A stretch of DNA of 64,000 nucleotides from Myrica gale (GCA_963930655.1 OZ005609.1:19355001-19419000); one strand, 5' to 3'; positions 37,271 to 49,780 are shown, counted from the stretch's first letter. The notes: generated from the sequence alone by a model not told the origin. A program made the numbers and translations.

Positions 37271-37467
37271 ATTTAGTGACGAAAAAAATTCTTCACTAAA
37301 AACTTTTCGTGACGAAATTCGGGTTTCGTCACGAAATACATTTTGTGACGCTCTTACACTGACGGAGCTGGTGACGAAAAAAATTTTGTCACTAATACTT
37401 TTAGTGACGAAATTTTGACTTCTAGTGATAAAAAATTTTGTCACTAAAAGTCATTTTTTCTGTAGTG
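37271..37467 (-). repeat. Right terminal region of the CACTA element
   Basis: GTGACGAAA/TTTCGTCAC words alternate through 37,277-37,450, and the terminus ends TGTAGTG at 37461-37467. TAT follows at 37468-37470 as a likely 3-bp target duplication. The repeated GTCACTAAAAG pattern is the usual terminal sequence of this element group. Confidence 0.85.
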
Positions 37468-37470
37468 TAT

Positions 37471-39550
37471 TTGGATTAGAGATTGACTCAAGTATTTAAA
37501 TTTGTTGCTGCGCTCCTGTCAGTTTATTCCTAATTAGGCTAGCTCCATTCGAATCTGGTGCAAAGATTGAGTGCAACGAATATTTCTTGCTATACGAAAA
37601 AAAGGAAAGAATTTAAATTTATCGTTACGACCCTATAAATATGTTCCTAATTAGGCCAGCTTCATTCGAATCCGGTGCAATGATTAAGTGCAACGGATAT
37701 TTCTTGTTATACTAAAAAGAAAATTTAGAAAACCTCACAAACCAACCAACCAACCATCAACACAAGATGGCGAGAACCCAATCAAGAAATTAATCTTGAG
37801 CCTGGCATGCAACACAATAGCCAAACAGGCAGCATGCATTGGCAACAATATCTCGCCTCTTCCTCGGTTCCTCGTGATGAACAATTTAGAATTGCTAGCT
37901 TTCAAAACAATCTCCACCTAGCAGCCACTATGAGCTTGCTGTTATAACTGTACTTTATACTTTATATTTAATCTAATGGGAGTTCTCTTCACGTAAATTT
38001 GATAGGCTTAATATTACAGTGTGAAGTCAGGTTTGGACATGCAAACTCTGAACTGTGTATCGACAATGAAGGCCAGTAGAATCAAGAGAGATATTATATG
38101 TAGACTATTTTTGCAGTGCAAAGAATCGGCGTGAAGTGGAGAAAACGTTGAAGGAAGTGGGAGGGTTTCTTTAGAGCCGTAAAAGCAATAGTTGTTGTCT
38201 TAGTTGTACCATGGAGCCTATCCAGTTTGATTCTTCTTTTTTTACTATTATTTTTTGTCTTCCGAAAGGTTAGGTGTACCTTTTTTTTTGCCCTTTTGTT
38301 AATCGAAGGGTTAGGTGTACTTGCGTGCGTGCTTTTTATCTGCATGCAATAAAGACCTCTCGATCGTCTTCCTCGTAGTCAAGATTTGTGGGTAGTTCTC
38401 TTCCTAGCTCTCTCTCGTCAGTAACTGATGACGTACTCCTTTAAAGAAAAGCACTCGATCCGTCTAGTCCGGAGTCTCTCTCACCTTCTTCGTACTAGCT
38501 ATCTGCAAACACAGATTTAATGGAAGTTTTGTGAACTGTAAAAATTGAGATAGTTTAGAATTTTATTGATTTTTTAAAAAAATAAAAAAAATAAAAAAAA
38601 TTTATGAGAGTAGTAAAAAGTAGAATTTTTTTTAGAGTAGATAAAAAAGTGAATAAATAAATAATTTGAGTGAATTTTTTTATATCAATTGACTATTGTA
38701 ATAGAAAAATATGATTTGAGGAAGAGAAATAAATGATTTTAAATTATTATTATTGATAAAGAGAAATTTTTTCTTACTACAAAAGTCCATCACTAGAAGC
38801 CTAAAAACAATGAGGCAAGAATCAGTCCATTCGTCGTGACATGTTCCTTTTATGTGATTGGAGGTCCATAAAAAGAGTGTCATTGATACTTTATCAGATA
38901 AAAAAATCTAAGTAAGGAATTATGATTGCTCCATGTCCAGCCACTGGCTGACGGTCTTAAAAGTGGAATGAAAGAGTAAAGAATTGGTTGACTCAATCCA
39001 ACCGAAAGGGGACAAAGTCTAACAGCATCAGCCTTCAGTGAAAGGTTGGATGAGATGGAAAATATTTAAGGACAATAGAGCCTGGATTGTAGAAAGAGTC
39101 AGTGCCTAACAAGTCCCCAACCCAAAGAGGAAGGAGCAAGGATTAGAGGGGAAAATGAGCAAAACGTAGGAGGTACACACTCTCCCTCACTCAATCGAAC
39201 CAGTAAACAAAAGATAGAAAAAAAATGACTATTAACACAGGCATGAAAGAAATGCCCCTACGGGACCTCGAGTCCTAGTTTGTTTTCTTTGCTTGTAGGA
39301 GGAAAAATGAGAGTTTGAGCCTTTCAATACATGTCAAGCGCTAGACCTCAAGCCCAGCTCCCTCGGGCTCTTAGTCTAGTGGACTTTGTGATAGGGCAGT
39401 TAAAAATGACTTTATTATTATTATTATTCTAACCAAAATTTTTAGTTAGTCATATTTAAATTCAAAAAAATTGGATAGATTTTTTTTTTCTTCAATATTT
39501 TGGTTTGCAAGCACTTTCCTAAAAAAGTTACGCTAAATTGTTTGGAGAAA
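37471..39550. other. Intergenic DNA with a ~120-bp tandem duplication
   Basis: The phrase CCTAATTAGGC(T/C)AGCT, followed by CATTCGAATC(T/C)GGTGCAA, (A/T)GATT(G/A)AGTGCAACG and ATATTTCTTG, occurs at about 37,529-37,590 and again at 37,649-37,710. The rest is AT-rich with no supported gene; open frames on both strands at 37,688-37,921 overlap and have no protein features. Confidence 0.55.
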
Positions 39551-39600
39551 AGTTATAGTTAGCCGGCCCACAATTATAATGAAATATCAACCTCGACCCT

Positions 39601-42600
39601 CGATGGCGGAACTATGAATGCATTTGAAGGGGGGCAAACTCCTACGGGAAAATGACAAAAAAAAAAGTATTACGTAATGCAAAAAAGTGTCTTAGAGTTA
39701 AACTATAAAAAATTAAGGACTAAAAACACTAAAAATATTGAAAAACATGTACCGTACTATTTTGCTGATACTAAGAGGTGACAATTGGATCCTATGAGTC
39801 TGCATCTTTTGAAAATATTGCAAAATAGTTTCGTTCTCAATAGTTTCAAAAATTTCCCTCTTGATGTATATCACTATACTATCATTCATCTATTCCACCA
39901 TTCTCCTTATTACATAACTCAGTTCTAATAAACTTCATCGCAGAGAACACTCTCAACAGTTGCAGTCGCAACTGGTAAGACCAATGCCAACTCAATAAAC
40001 TGATAAACCAATTGATATAGAGTATGCTTTCTTGTCTCAACCATCTTCACAGCAAGACCTCCAAAATTTTAAAGCCCAGAAAAAATATCATGACTTCTCA
40101 CATTATAAATATAGTTTCGAAGTTGATCTCTAAGTACAGTATTATCAATTGCTGATAAATCTTCTGGATAAACCTTAACAAGATGAAGTAACTTAGCATG
40201 ATCAAATGCTAATAATGAGCTCCTTGGATCAAGACATGCTATAGAAATAAGTAACTTTGTACTTGCTTATGTGAAACGATGATTCATTTTCTGAGCGATC
40301 ATATCAATAACTTGGCAAAACACTTCTACACAAAAACGACACAAATACGTAATTGTTTGCCCTCTACGCCGAGCCCGATCGCGAGTTGGAATAATTTCTT
40401 CCATATTGGGAACATTGATAAAATTATTCACACATAAGGTTTTGACTTCTTACAAAAAAATATTTCATTCCATCTGCATCAAATCCTGCAACCGACGCTT
40501 CACAACTCCAACCAAATTCATAGCATTAACAATGTCTTGATCCTTTCGCTGTAAGGCTTGTGACAATTCATTCATAATTCTCATAATATTTCTCAACAAA
40601 TGCATAGTGAATACAAAGTCGAAGCTTTGAATGTTATCCAGTATACTCAGAGTCATGAATCTTTGTTCTGAGCAAGTGTCATCATCTCTTACGTTTTCAA
40701 GTACCTGGTGGTACGAGACTGGTATATTGATTTTTGCTCATTCCACTAGAAATGTCTCCATTATCCAATAACTCCACTATCTTTTCATGTTGACTTTGCC
40801 GAAGAGAATCTTTCCTTTTACAGGAAGCTCTGACTATATTCACAATCAAAGAAGTGTAAGAGAAAAAAATCACAAACTTTAGATGTTATTCTTTGCAGTA
40901 GCCACAATAACCAATTGAAGTTAGTGGGAAAAACAATGAATATAGGTAGCAGAAGGATTATCCCCTCAAAATGAGAGACTTCAACCCATTGAACTCGCCT
41001 CGCATGTTTGATGCCGCATCATACCCTTGACCTCTCAACTTGGATATTAATAACACGTGTCTTGTAAACAATTTGTCTATTGCATTTATCGAAGATAAGG
41101 AGCAAGTGTCAGTAACATGTTCCACACCAATAAATCTTTCTATCACTTGTCCACGTTTGTTCACATATCTCAAAACCATTGTCATTTCCTCCTTCACTGA
41201 ATTATCTCAAGACTAATCAATCATAAGAGAACAAAAATCGTCCCCAATATATTTAATGATAGTAAGTGCGGTCTCTGCTGCAGCAGCACTGACCAATTCC
41301 TTCTGAGTTTTAGGAGAAATCATTTGGTTGTTTCTAGAGCATTAAGATGAGTTATGTTACAAACTTTTTTCTTACGTAAACTGTACTATTCCAAGAGGTC
41401 AAGAAAATTGTCCTTCCTTGTTGAGCTTTCAGACTTATCATGACCCATGTGCAAAACACTTTGTTGCTGATATTTGAGTGCTTCACATTGTCTTCCAGTA
41501 TCATTGTGAGTATTATTACATACACCGACATGCTCACCAAAAACTCTCACTGCCTATTTCTAATTGCTAAATCCCATAGATGTAAACACATCTCCCCTGC
41601 ATTTTCCTCCTCTAGCTCGCCTAAATAGATAACATCACAAACAGTACGCCACATTCTTTGATACACTATATTTCAACCACTCATTATTTTTGAACCATAA
41701 CTCCCTAAAACCACTAATTGTTTTCCCATATTGCTTTTTGGGTAAATCATGACCAAGTGTTTGACAAGGACATTTGATCAAATACTCCCTACGAACTTGA
41801 TCCCGAATCATAACATCATATTCTTCAATGGATTTACGTAACCCTGGGTCAGTAACAATATCATCTGGACTAAACAAAAGACGGAGTCTTTTAGAACTAG
41901 TATTCGTTTTCAAAAGTAGCAGCCACGTTAGGAGTACTAGAAGACTCTACGATGGTTGTCTTCTTTATAAAAAAAACTTATCAATTATCTAAACAAAAAA
42001 ACAAAAAAATTATCAATATAATTTCATAACCTAATCACAGTTTTACAACCTAGTCCTAATCACAATTTCAATATAACGCACATTTACAATTTTACAATTT
42101 CAAACTAATCACATTCACAACTTCACAATATCAACCTAATTATATCACATTTATTTCATGACATAATCACAATATCACAAAACTGTTTAATCACAGTAAT
42201 CCTAATCAATTATTCATCAAAAATTAATATCACAGTAATCATAATTTCATAACTGTTTAATCACAATAATCACAATATCATAGTCACAATAATCCTAATC
42301 AATTAGTCATAAAAAATTAAATCATAATTAACAATTTCATCAATTTCTGTTTAATCAAAAATTAATTTCTACAATCTGTTTAATCGAAAAATAAACAGAG
42401 AGAGAGAGAGAAAGAGCTATAGAGGAGGAGAGAGGGACGAAGAAAGTAGAGAGAGAGAGAGATCCAGAGTTTTGTGAAGGAAGAGAGAGGCAGTGAGAGA
42501 GACAAAGTGAGAGAGGGCTAGCTGGAGGCGTCGGGAGGCGGGGAACTGTGAGAGAGAGGGCTGGGCGTTGGGTGTCTAGAGAGAAGGGGGAGAATTGGGG

Positions 42601-42795
42601 ACAACCGAATTAAACCAGGGTGAAACACGCGTTTCACCCTCTACTAATATTTTTTAGAAAAAAAAACACACGTACTGGGCGGGCCTGGGCACCTAGGTCT
42701 GGGACATTGCAGGCCTGGGCTTAACCCATATAAAAAAATTGAATTGATTTTTGAGGCGGAGGGGGGTGGCTGTCCCCCTACTGCTTCCGCCTCTG
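39601..42795 (-). mobile_element. hAT element (3,195 bp) with 8-bp target duplication
   Basis: The left end starts CGATGGCGGAAC and the right end, reversed, starts CAGAGGCGGAAGC, giving short imperfect terminal repeats of hAT type. Flanks TCGACCCT (39593-39600) and TCGACCCC (42796-42803) form an 8-bp duplication with one difference. The interior encodes a degenerate zinc-finger hAT transposase on the minus strand, with a (GA)n-rich leader at about 42,395-42,560. Confidence 0.88.
39840..41935 (-). pseudogene. Zinc-finger (TTF/ZMYM1-like, DUF4371) hAT transposase remnant
   Basis: Minus-strand pieces in family order are as follows. First, 41,913-41,635 carries RDQVRREYLIKCPCQTLGHD and FRELWFKNNEWLKY, matching the TTF-type zinc-finger start. 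Then 41,600-41,390 gives degenerate text with a GEHVG... and LHMGHDKSES-like stretch. Then 41,197-40,958 gives ERFIGVEHVTDTCSLSS and LRGQGYDAASNMRGEFNGLK, the conserved DUF4371/RNase H-like core. Then 40,656-40,465 and weaker text to about 39,840 match the hAT C-terminal region. Stops and frame changes between all blocks show it is non-functional. This family gave rise to many plant proteins annotated as zinc finger MYM-type protein 1-like. Confidence 0.8.
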
Positions 42796-43262
42796 TCGAC
42801 CCCTCAATTATCAAAACGATAATTTACGTCATTTAACTTTTGAGAATCTTCAATGTACACCCCTTGTCCAAATCAGGCCTCAAGTCAAGAAAAAAATTTT
42901 CCAAAATGACCAAAATGCACTTCCAATATAAAATTACTACAAATAAAAATTATTAAAAATAAAATAAATGATATTTTAAAAAGGTAATATTGTTTAAATA
43001 AAACAATTCAAACTCTATTTCAATAATCAAAATATTTCTAATTTTTTTATTGAATTTCAAATTATATTTTTAAAATTTTATCTTGTAAGAGACATTTTGA
43101 TCATGTTGCATGTTTTTCCTTTAACTTAAGGCCTGATTTGGACGGGAGTATACATTGGAGATTCTCAAAAGATAAATGAAATAAATTGACAATATGATAA
43201 TTGAGGGGTCGAAATTGATATTGCACTTTAGTTATAAGGCCAATTATGACATTTTCTCGACT

Positions 43263-44635
43263 TCTTTTTTGACAAGATACTTATTCATTAATAGATAAAC
43301 TAAAAATTACAAAGGCAAGTCTTTCCTGCTCTGATGAAAAGGAGGGTTAGCTCCATCTTTGGATTGGAAAAGATTAAACTGCAATCATCCAACATCCAAA
43401 GCATTTTTGTTTTGTTCTAACGATTGATCTTTGTAAAAGTCCTATAATTAGTATGTATTGTTCCTCACCATGTGGCCTTTTCCTTGTTAGTATTACAATA
43501 CCTTTTTTTTGGAGGGACATTACATTCAATTCACATCACTTTTTTATGACTTAACAACCAAATCGAAAAGAAAGACGATGATTAATTGTTTTTAAACATA
43601 CAGAGCATAATAAAGTATTTTAAAACTTGAGAGAGACTAATTGATTTTTACCCGTAATTCAGGGCGTACTATGATATTACTCCATAAAGTTATTAGGATT
43701 TTTTTTACCTTCTCCAATCTTATGTGTTCATGAAAATCTTGTTAGAATTTTTCTTTCTTTCTCCACTATTGACCTGGATGCTCATCAAGCTGTCTTAGTC
43801 ACTGCCCAAAACAAATTTCTGCTGCTTTTCTTTCTTACAGTTCTTTTACTCAGATCAGCGGGAGCTATTGGTGTATTATTTTTCTTATACATGTATGTGT
43901 TTTAGATGTTCAGATGAAGTTTCAGAATTAGTGTCAGATAACAGAATTCTACGGCCAAAGAAGTGCACAGGGTAAAACAAAACCTAACTCTAAGGATTCA
44001 ATCAGTCTTTGTGGACCCAAGCCCCAGTAAGAAGCCAAACAAGGGCTTGATCCCAATGGCATGGCTTATGCTTGGAGATAACAAGGACAAGGGAGGGTGC
44101 AACATGAAATCATTGAATTGAAATATTTCCTCAAGGACTATTTTTATTTTACTTTTATTATGATTGTTATTTTAATTTTTAGAATGTATTGATGTAAAAC
44201 TATATTAATTTTTAGCCTCTTTTGGTATTTTTTTTCCTAAGCGTATGCTTAGCCTTGGTGATAACATTTCTAGTAGTACTTCAACTAAGAAATCTCCCAT
44301 CTAAGTTGTTGGTATGTAAACAGCGATTAGCGTTTAGAGAATTTTCAGTAAGGCTGAAACAGGTTGGGAGGCCCCCGTCTAGAATCCTAAATGCCATCTA
44401 AAACGTAATCCTGTTGAATAAAGTTCATAACTTTTCTGCAATATAACTTGCAAAGAAAGCCACACACACAAACGTGTATAGAATAGACAGCAAGACATAT
44501 ATACCTCAAGCAAGCTGAACCAGCTGGTTAGAATCTGTTGTCCAGCATATACATGGCCAAATAAACCCTGTTGCAGTTGAACCAAGCTTATAAATCTTCA
44601 GAAATACACAAAGCCACACAAACACGCATGGATGA

Positions 44636-44636
<1 letters not shown>
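43263..44636. other. Intergenic DNA, no supported gene
   Basis: AT-rich sequence. A minus-strand stretch at 44,585-44,510 (VQLQQGLFGHVYAGQQILTS) looks compositionally protein-like and is bordered by a GT-like donor, but I could not assign it to a family or join it to further exons. Confidence 0.4.
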
Positions 44637-44688
<52 letters not shown>

Positions 44689-44691
44689 TAG
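44637..44691. repeat. Compound (AC)n(AT)n microsatellite
   Basis: A pure (AC) run from about 44,637 passes directly into a pure (AT) run ending at about 44,690. It is likely polymorphic. Confidence 0.95.
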
Positions 44692-45924
44692 GCTCTTTTT
44701 TTCTTCTTAATTTTAATTTTTCTATAATATAAGGCTTCATAATTAGGGGCCTTAGGCAATTGCCTCGCTTGCCTACCCTGTGAGCCTCCCCTAGTCCCCT
44801 GCCACTAGGTCCGAAGTTCCCTTCTATGTGTAGGGCATCCATCTTACTATATAAAAACATATAGATATTATTGTAAAGGAGACACTTAAAGAGTTTTTTA
44901 TACACTGCATAATAAACAATCTCACGAATGAATTTAGATTCATACTTGCCACTAAAAATAGAGTAAATATTTAACAGAGTTAAGACTGATTACATCAACT
45001 AGGCTATGTTTGTTTAATAATCTTGAACTGTACAAATATTGTACATTTTCTGAAGGCTCTCTCGAGAAGCCCCATTGACAGCACAATCCTCGGATCCAGT
45101 TAAAGTTAGTCCACCTTAGTAATCTAAAATCTAAGAATCCAGACAGAGTACGAATTCATGATTATTATTTTTTTCACAACATCGTCTTACTCTACTACTA
45201 CGTACCCTGTGTAGCAAAATTGTGAAAAATTTCAGGAGGGTAGAGTAATGATTGAGCCTGGAGCTCCACCAACCAGCAACCAAGTTGCCAATCAAGTCTG
45301 TAAGAGAGAGCCCCAATCTGAGAATTTAAGAATTATTAACGGCAATCCATGGTATTCGATGCAGTTTGCTAGATGGGATGTCTTCTTTTGGGTGTATTTG
45401 AGCCTGTTTACCTTGGACAAGGATAGCTTTGAAACCACTTCCAGAGGGGTTAATAGATAATTGAGGGACATAAGTGATAGGTCTAAACAGTTAGCAATTC
45501 CTTCTGCGAGGCTACATGCCTTGTGTTTAGAAAAAGAGCAACCAAAAGAGACTAAACGTATGAACTACAGAGTCATGGTGGATCAACACCCGCATATAAC
45601 CATGCAGTGATGTTTGTTTGTGGAAATTTTGGGATTGTGGAAATGTTGGGTATTAGGATTTGTGAAAAAAGTATAAATATTTTATGGAAAAGTGAAGAGA
45701 AAAAAGATTTAATTGAATATTATAATATTATTTTATAATTTAATGAGGAGAGATGGATTATTTTATAATTGTGAAGAAATTTTAAGGGGTGAAAATTTCC
45801 ACCCTAAACACCACCATGTCGACTATATCTGGATGTCTTTGTATGGAAGATGACTTAGAAAAAACAACTTTATTTATCCAAAACATAAAAAAAATGATAA
45901 ATATACTGTTCACTCGAATTTTGA
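44692..45924. other. Intergenic DNA, no supported gene
   Basis: Short open frames on both strands around 45,131-45,460 overlap each other and lack family features. Nothing further is seen. Confidence 0.4.
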
Positions 45925-46385
45925 AAGTATGACACATTGTTGATTGTACCCCAAACTTTGAATTTTGAGACATTTCATCCTTAAACTTTTGACATCTTAC
46001 CCATTGCATCTTTCCGTCAAATTTTCTCTCAATTTGGACGAAAAGTTATGCATGTGGCCGGCACATGATTTTATGGCCAACAATTTACATTTATACTCTC
46101 AACTCGTCATTTTACACTAATCCTCTCTTGTGTTTGACACATTGCATCTTCCGACTACTAATACTTGACAGTTTGCATTCTCAGTCAATTTTTCCATCAA
46201 ATTAAATAGAAATTGAGTTTTTTTACACCTAAAATGGTGATAATGCCCTCGATCGAATGTGAAAATAATATGCAAAGTGGGTCATCAAGGTCTAATTTGA
46301 TGGATTGTGCAATGTGTATAAAATCGGTAGTTTGAGAGTGTGATCTCCTAAAATGAATGTATGATTTAAGGTGCAATGTGTGGAA
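45925..46385. repeat. MITE-like repeat with GACACATTGC ends
   Basis: GACACATTG near 45,931 and TTGACACATTGCATC near 46,135 face GGTGCAATGTGTGG near 46,370 in inverted orientation, and AATTTGATGGA near 46,297 inverts TCCATCAAATT near 46,194. Two related copies may be merged or nested here. Related text occurs at 2,545-2,840. Confidence 0.5.
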
Positions 46386-46527
46386 CTCTTGGATGTTATT
46401 CTTTCTTTTCTTTTCTTTTTTTTACATGAATTGTGAAATCAAAGAATTCCTAATAGTTCAGTGTGGTTCTCATTTTGTTTTCATGAGCGAAGGTTTCATT
46501 TGTTTTTTTAATAGAGCTTATAATTTT

Positions 46528-46852
46528 GGGAATTTATAAGTTTAGTCCTTAGGTTTTACACGCTTTTACGTTTTAGTCCTTGGGTTTCATTTTTTCAAAT
46601 ATTAGTCCTTGAGTTGACTTTTTTTTATAAAATGGTCCTTCCGTCAGTCTGCCGTCTATATGCTTAACGGACCATGTAGCGGTCGACCGCTTCAAATTGC
46701 TGACGTGTCAGAGAGCTCGTCAAACATATGAACGACAGACTGACGGAAGGACCATTTTGTAAAAAAAATGTAAACCCAAGTACTAATATTTGAAAAAATG
46801 AAACCCAAGGACTAAAACGTAAAAGCATGTAAAACCTAATTGCTAAATTGCC
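46528..46852. mobile_element. MULE-type MITE (325 bp) with 9-bp duplication
   Basis: The two arms are long inverted repeats (left TTTAGTCCTTAGGTTTTACA and GGGTTTCATTTTTTCAAATA; right their reverse complements), meeting around a core with TTCCGTCAGTCTGCCGTC and its inverse. A perfect 9-bp duplication, TATAATTTT, stands at 46519-46527 and 46853-46861. Long inverted repeats with a 9-bp duplication indicate a Mutator-derived element. Confidence 0.88.
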
Positions 46853-46861
46853 TATAATTTT

Positions 46862-47616
46862 TAGTTAATAGATTAAAAAAAAATGCATGAAGGATAAAAT
46901 CCCAACCTCTTCCCCCCCCCCTTCCGTGCGATCAACTCGCAAATGTCATTTTAGAATGTGATTTTATAAGCAATATCTCATTAACTAAGGGATAGTATCA
47001 TTTTAGAATAAATACCATCATGAATGTCATTTTAGAATGTGATACATCAAATATCATTAAAAATTTAAAAGTATCACAGCCTTCCCGAAGAATGTTGATC
47101 GGAGAGTTGCAGATATTGTGAGTGATATTCGAAGCCATTTGAATTCAGTGCATTCCTAGCAGGTTTAACATGTAAATCGAGGTGCGTGCAAATTATGTGG
47201 CGCACCGCCTTACTCGTTGGCTCGCCTCCAAACTTGATCTTGAGCTGTTCTCTAATCTCTGTTGGTTTTTTTGCTGCGACGGACTCTCCTTAGACTTCAG
47301 TTCTCTGTTTTTTACAGTCTTCTAGTTCTTTGGTCTTTCGTTTCTTTGTCTATTGTTTTCTTAGGTTCTTGTTGTCTGGCAGTTGTTTTCGTGAGCTAAA
47401 GAGTAGATAAAACTTAAATTTCCAAAAATAAAAAGCGGAGGCGGAGGATCTGGAGTCCGAACAGATCGAGTCGATTTTTCATGGACAGCAATTAGAATAA
47501 TCATGCGAAAAGGCAGGTGGCGATCACTTGCGAGTTAGCTTCCATGGGGGTACTTATTTAGTGTAAAAAAATGGTAGCTTTAGCGAGTCTCTCTCTCTAA
47601 TCATATCTTTACACTA
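46862..47616. other. Intergenic DNA, no supported gene
   Basis: Contains a C(9) tract near 46,912. A short plus-strand stretch near 47,055-47,250 resembles the tail of a LINE RNase H (AYRVAHRLTR-like text), but it is too short and broken to call. Confidence 0.35.
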
Positions 47617-47624
47617 GTCAGTAC

Positions 47625-49772
47625 TAGGGGTGAATAGCGGACTAGTCGGAAGCGGAATTTGACATTCCGACATCCGGTCCACTAACTAGCGGATGACCAA
47701 AATAGAGTCCGCTTCTGACTCTTAGCGGACTTCGCCGAAGCTGAAGTGGACTTAGCGAAAGCGGATAGCGGAATTCCGCTAAATCCACTAAGACAAGAAC
47801 AACCAAATACCAAAGACAAGAACAACCAAAAAAACATTCTACGTGACCAGCTAGAAAAGAGAAACTATTGAAACAAAGATGAGAAACAAACAACTACCTT
47901 AGAAAATGATTTATTCATGACATAACATGGTATTAAGTACTATTAAAAAATCCAAAACTAACTAGATAACTGACCAGGTTGTATCCAGCGCCAGGTCCAA
48001 TCACTAAAGACAATACATTTGCTTTCTTTGCTGCATGTATTGAAAATCCAGTACTGCCAACCTGAAGAAAGGAGAGAGGCGACAAAAAGACTTTAAACAC
48101 AACACAATTCAAAAATATAGACGTGCATGACATTATATTTTGCAGACATAATTCTATCATCTCATGTATACTACATATGCATTATATCGTCAGTATCCTT
48201 GCTTCAGACATGAACCAGATGATAGAATAACCAATTACTGAGATCATTCTAATAGTATGCATTAGTACCAAAGACTCAATTACAACATCAATGAACACAA
48301 CACAGCAGCACAGAAACTGCTTCTCAACAGCACTATAGAAACTGCTTCTCAACTCTCCTAATGATAGAATAACCAATTACTGAGATCATGAATTCAAGGA
48401 GTCCTACAGAGCCTTAGTTTTTAAAATGACATCAACAAGAAATTCTGTGAAACAAACAAGAAGACCCTAGTACAATTAATCTACACAAGCACTTCACAAC
48501 AAAATGAAACTGCTTCAGCAATGTCAACTTAATTACAACATCAATGAACACAAAACAGCAGCACAGAAACTCTCAAGTTCTCAACACAGCAGCACCCAAA
48601 TTGACAGTAACACATTAACACAGCATCACCCAAATTGACGATAACAGATTCGCATATCCAACTTCCAAGATTCCAAAGAACAAAGAGAGAGCAAGACAGA
48701 GAGAGAGAGACATACAGAGATAGAGCGCAGCAGTGGAGGCCTTCCCAAACCTTTCCTCTCAACCTCAACACTTTCGATGGTTAGAGGAAGATGAAGATGG
48801 TCACCAGCAAGTATACATCTTGAACCCTACAACAATTAACTCAGACTGTTAACTGGTTCCACGAGCGCTACTACACGTTCACATGTAAGATTGAACTGGA
48901 TTTCAATCAATAACATCTTTTCTATCAGGAACATCAAGATGCATAAATTCCACAACGATGCAGAAATCACATTTTTGGGCAAAATATATTCACATTCTGA
49001 ATTGCCAAACACCATAAATCTAATACTTCAAACGTGAATCTTATTAAGCCTGCCACATTCAGTGAGAAAAACGCCCCAATAACAAGGAAATGCACAAAAG
49101 GGATAAAAATCAAACGACATTGATGCATCTCAATCACCAAAAAAAGGCAAATCTAGCAATGCAAGCTCAATATCCTCCCATCGAAAAAATTCGTCTCAAC
49201 AACTAAACAGAAGAAGCAAGTGGATAACTTGGCATAAATTAAAATATTGGTACCTTCTTGAGCTTCTGGAGGATTCCCGAGACGGCGGAGCGGAGGCGGA
49301 TGATGGGAGAGACCGAGAGAGGGCCGAGAGGGTGGGACCGTGGGAGGGTTCGAGGTGACCTGGGGGCTGGGGGCGGCTGGGATAGGGCTCTGGGTCGGGG
49401 GGAGGGATGGGGGTGACCTGGGGCTGGCGGCAGCAGGGACATGGCTCGGGGGAGGGGAAGACATGAGAGGGTTTACGAGTTAGGGGCTTCTCTTAGGGCA
49501 GTTTGCGTGGATCAAAAGGGCCCAAATGTTATATTTAAAAAAAAAACACTTAAAACGACGTCGTCCTACTTATAATATAAGACGACATCGTTTTAAATTG
49601 TGGGGAAAAAATAAAAAATCGGAACTGGATTTTCCGCCGAACTGGCGGAAAATTCCGCTTCCGGTTCCGCTTCCGTTAGTGGCTTAAAATTACCTCTGGC
49701 TCCTGGAAGAGGCGGACCTCGTCTTCCCTGAACCGGTGCCAGAAACGGAGCCGGACCGGACTTACAGGCCTA
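47625..49772. mobile_element. Non-autonomous hAT element (2,148 bp) with perfect 8-bp duplication
   Basis: Ends TAGGGGTGAATAGCGGAC (left) and, reversed, TAGGCCTGTAAGTCCGG (right) are hAT-like terminal repeats rich in CGG/CCG words. GTCAGTAC lies at 47617-47624 and 49773-49780 exactly. Both subterminal regions carry repeated GCGGA/TCCGC words (47,636-47,790 and 49,630-49,760). No transposase frame is present. Confidence 0.9.
47975..49463 (-). pseudogene. Exon-like segments inside the non-autonomous hAT (possible captured gene)
   Basis: A minus-strand segment at 48,061-47,975 is bordered by CAG acceptor and GT donor sites. It is exactly 29 codons and reads VGSTGFSIHAAKKANVLSLV then IGPGAGYNL. 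At the other end, an ATG at about 49,463 opens a Pro/Ser-rich frame reaching a GT donor at about 49,252 (...GILQKLKK). I do not recognise the parent gene. The region between contains repeated text (for example GATAGAATAACCAATTACTG near 48,221 and 48,364). It could be a captured host-gene fragment or the element's own non-coding interior with chance splice sites. Confidence 0.4.
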
Positions 49773-49780
49773 GTCAGTAC

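Larger units (their letters stand above)
25300..37467 (+). mobile_element. Degenerate CACTA (En/Spm-type) element, left terminus not found
   Basis: The right terminus reads ...AAAATTTTGTCACTAAAAG, then TCATTTTTTCTGTAGTG, ending at 37467. Reversed, this starts CACTACAGAAAAAATGA, a classic CACTA terminus, followed by TAT as the likely 3-bp duplication. Inside, in element order, are motif arrays, a Transposase_32-like ORF, more arrays, a TNP2-like transposase, a TNPA/Transposase_24-like gene and a final motif array. I searched the plus strand to the left for a matching CACTACAG end and found none. The left border is placed between the pararetrovirus remnant (to about 25,290) and the first GATCGATC-type motifs (from about 25,395), so the 5' end is probably deleted. 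The element also holds a nested solo LTR (31122-34511). Confidence 0.82.
39552..43262. mobile_element. Older inverted-repeat (MITE-like) element interrupted by a hAT
   Basis: The left arm is split: 39,552-39,600 plus 42,804-42,885. Its words (ATATCAACCTCGACCC, TCAATTATCAAAACG, TTTTGAGAATCTTCAATGTA, CCAAATCAGGCCT) are matched in reverse complement at 43,126-43,262. Removing the hAT at 39601-42795 and one 8-bp duplication restores a continuous left arm. The core, 42,890-43,125, is AT-rich. It is the same family as 12099-12380. Flanking duplication not identified. Confidence 0.7.

Noticed and set aside
49239-49464. Pro/Ser-rich ORF as a stand-alone gene
   Set aside because: It lies wholly within the non-autonomous hAT at 47625-49772 and ends at a donor-like site; treated as part of a possible captured fragment.
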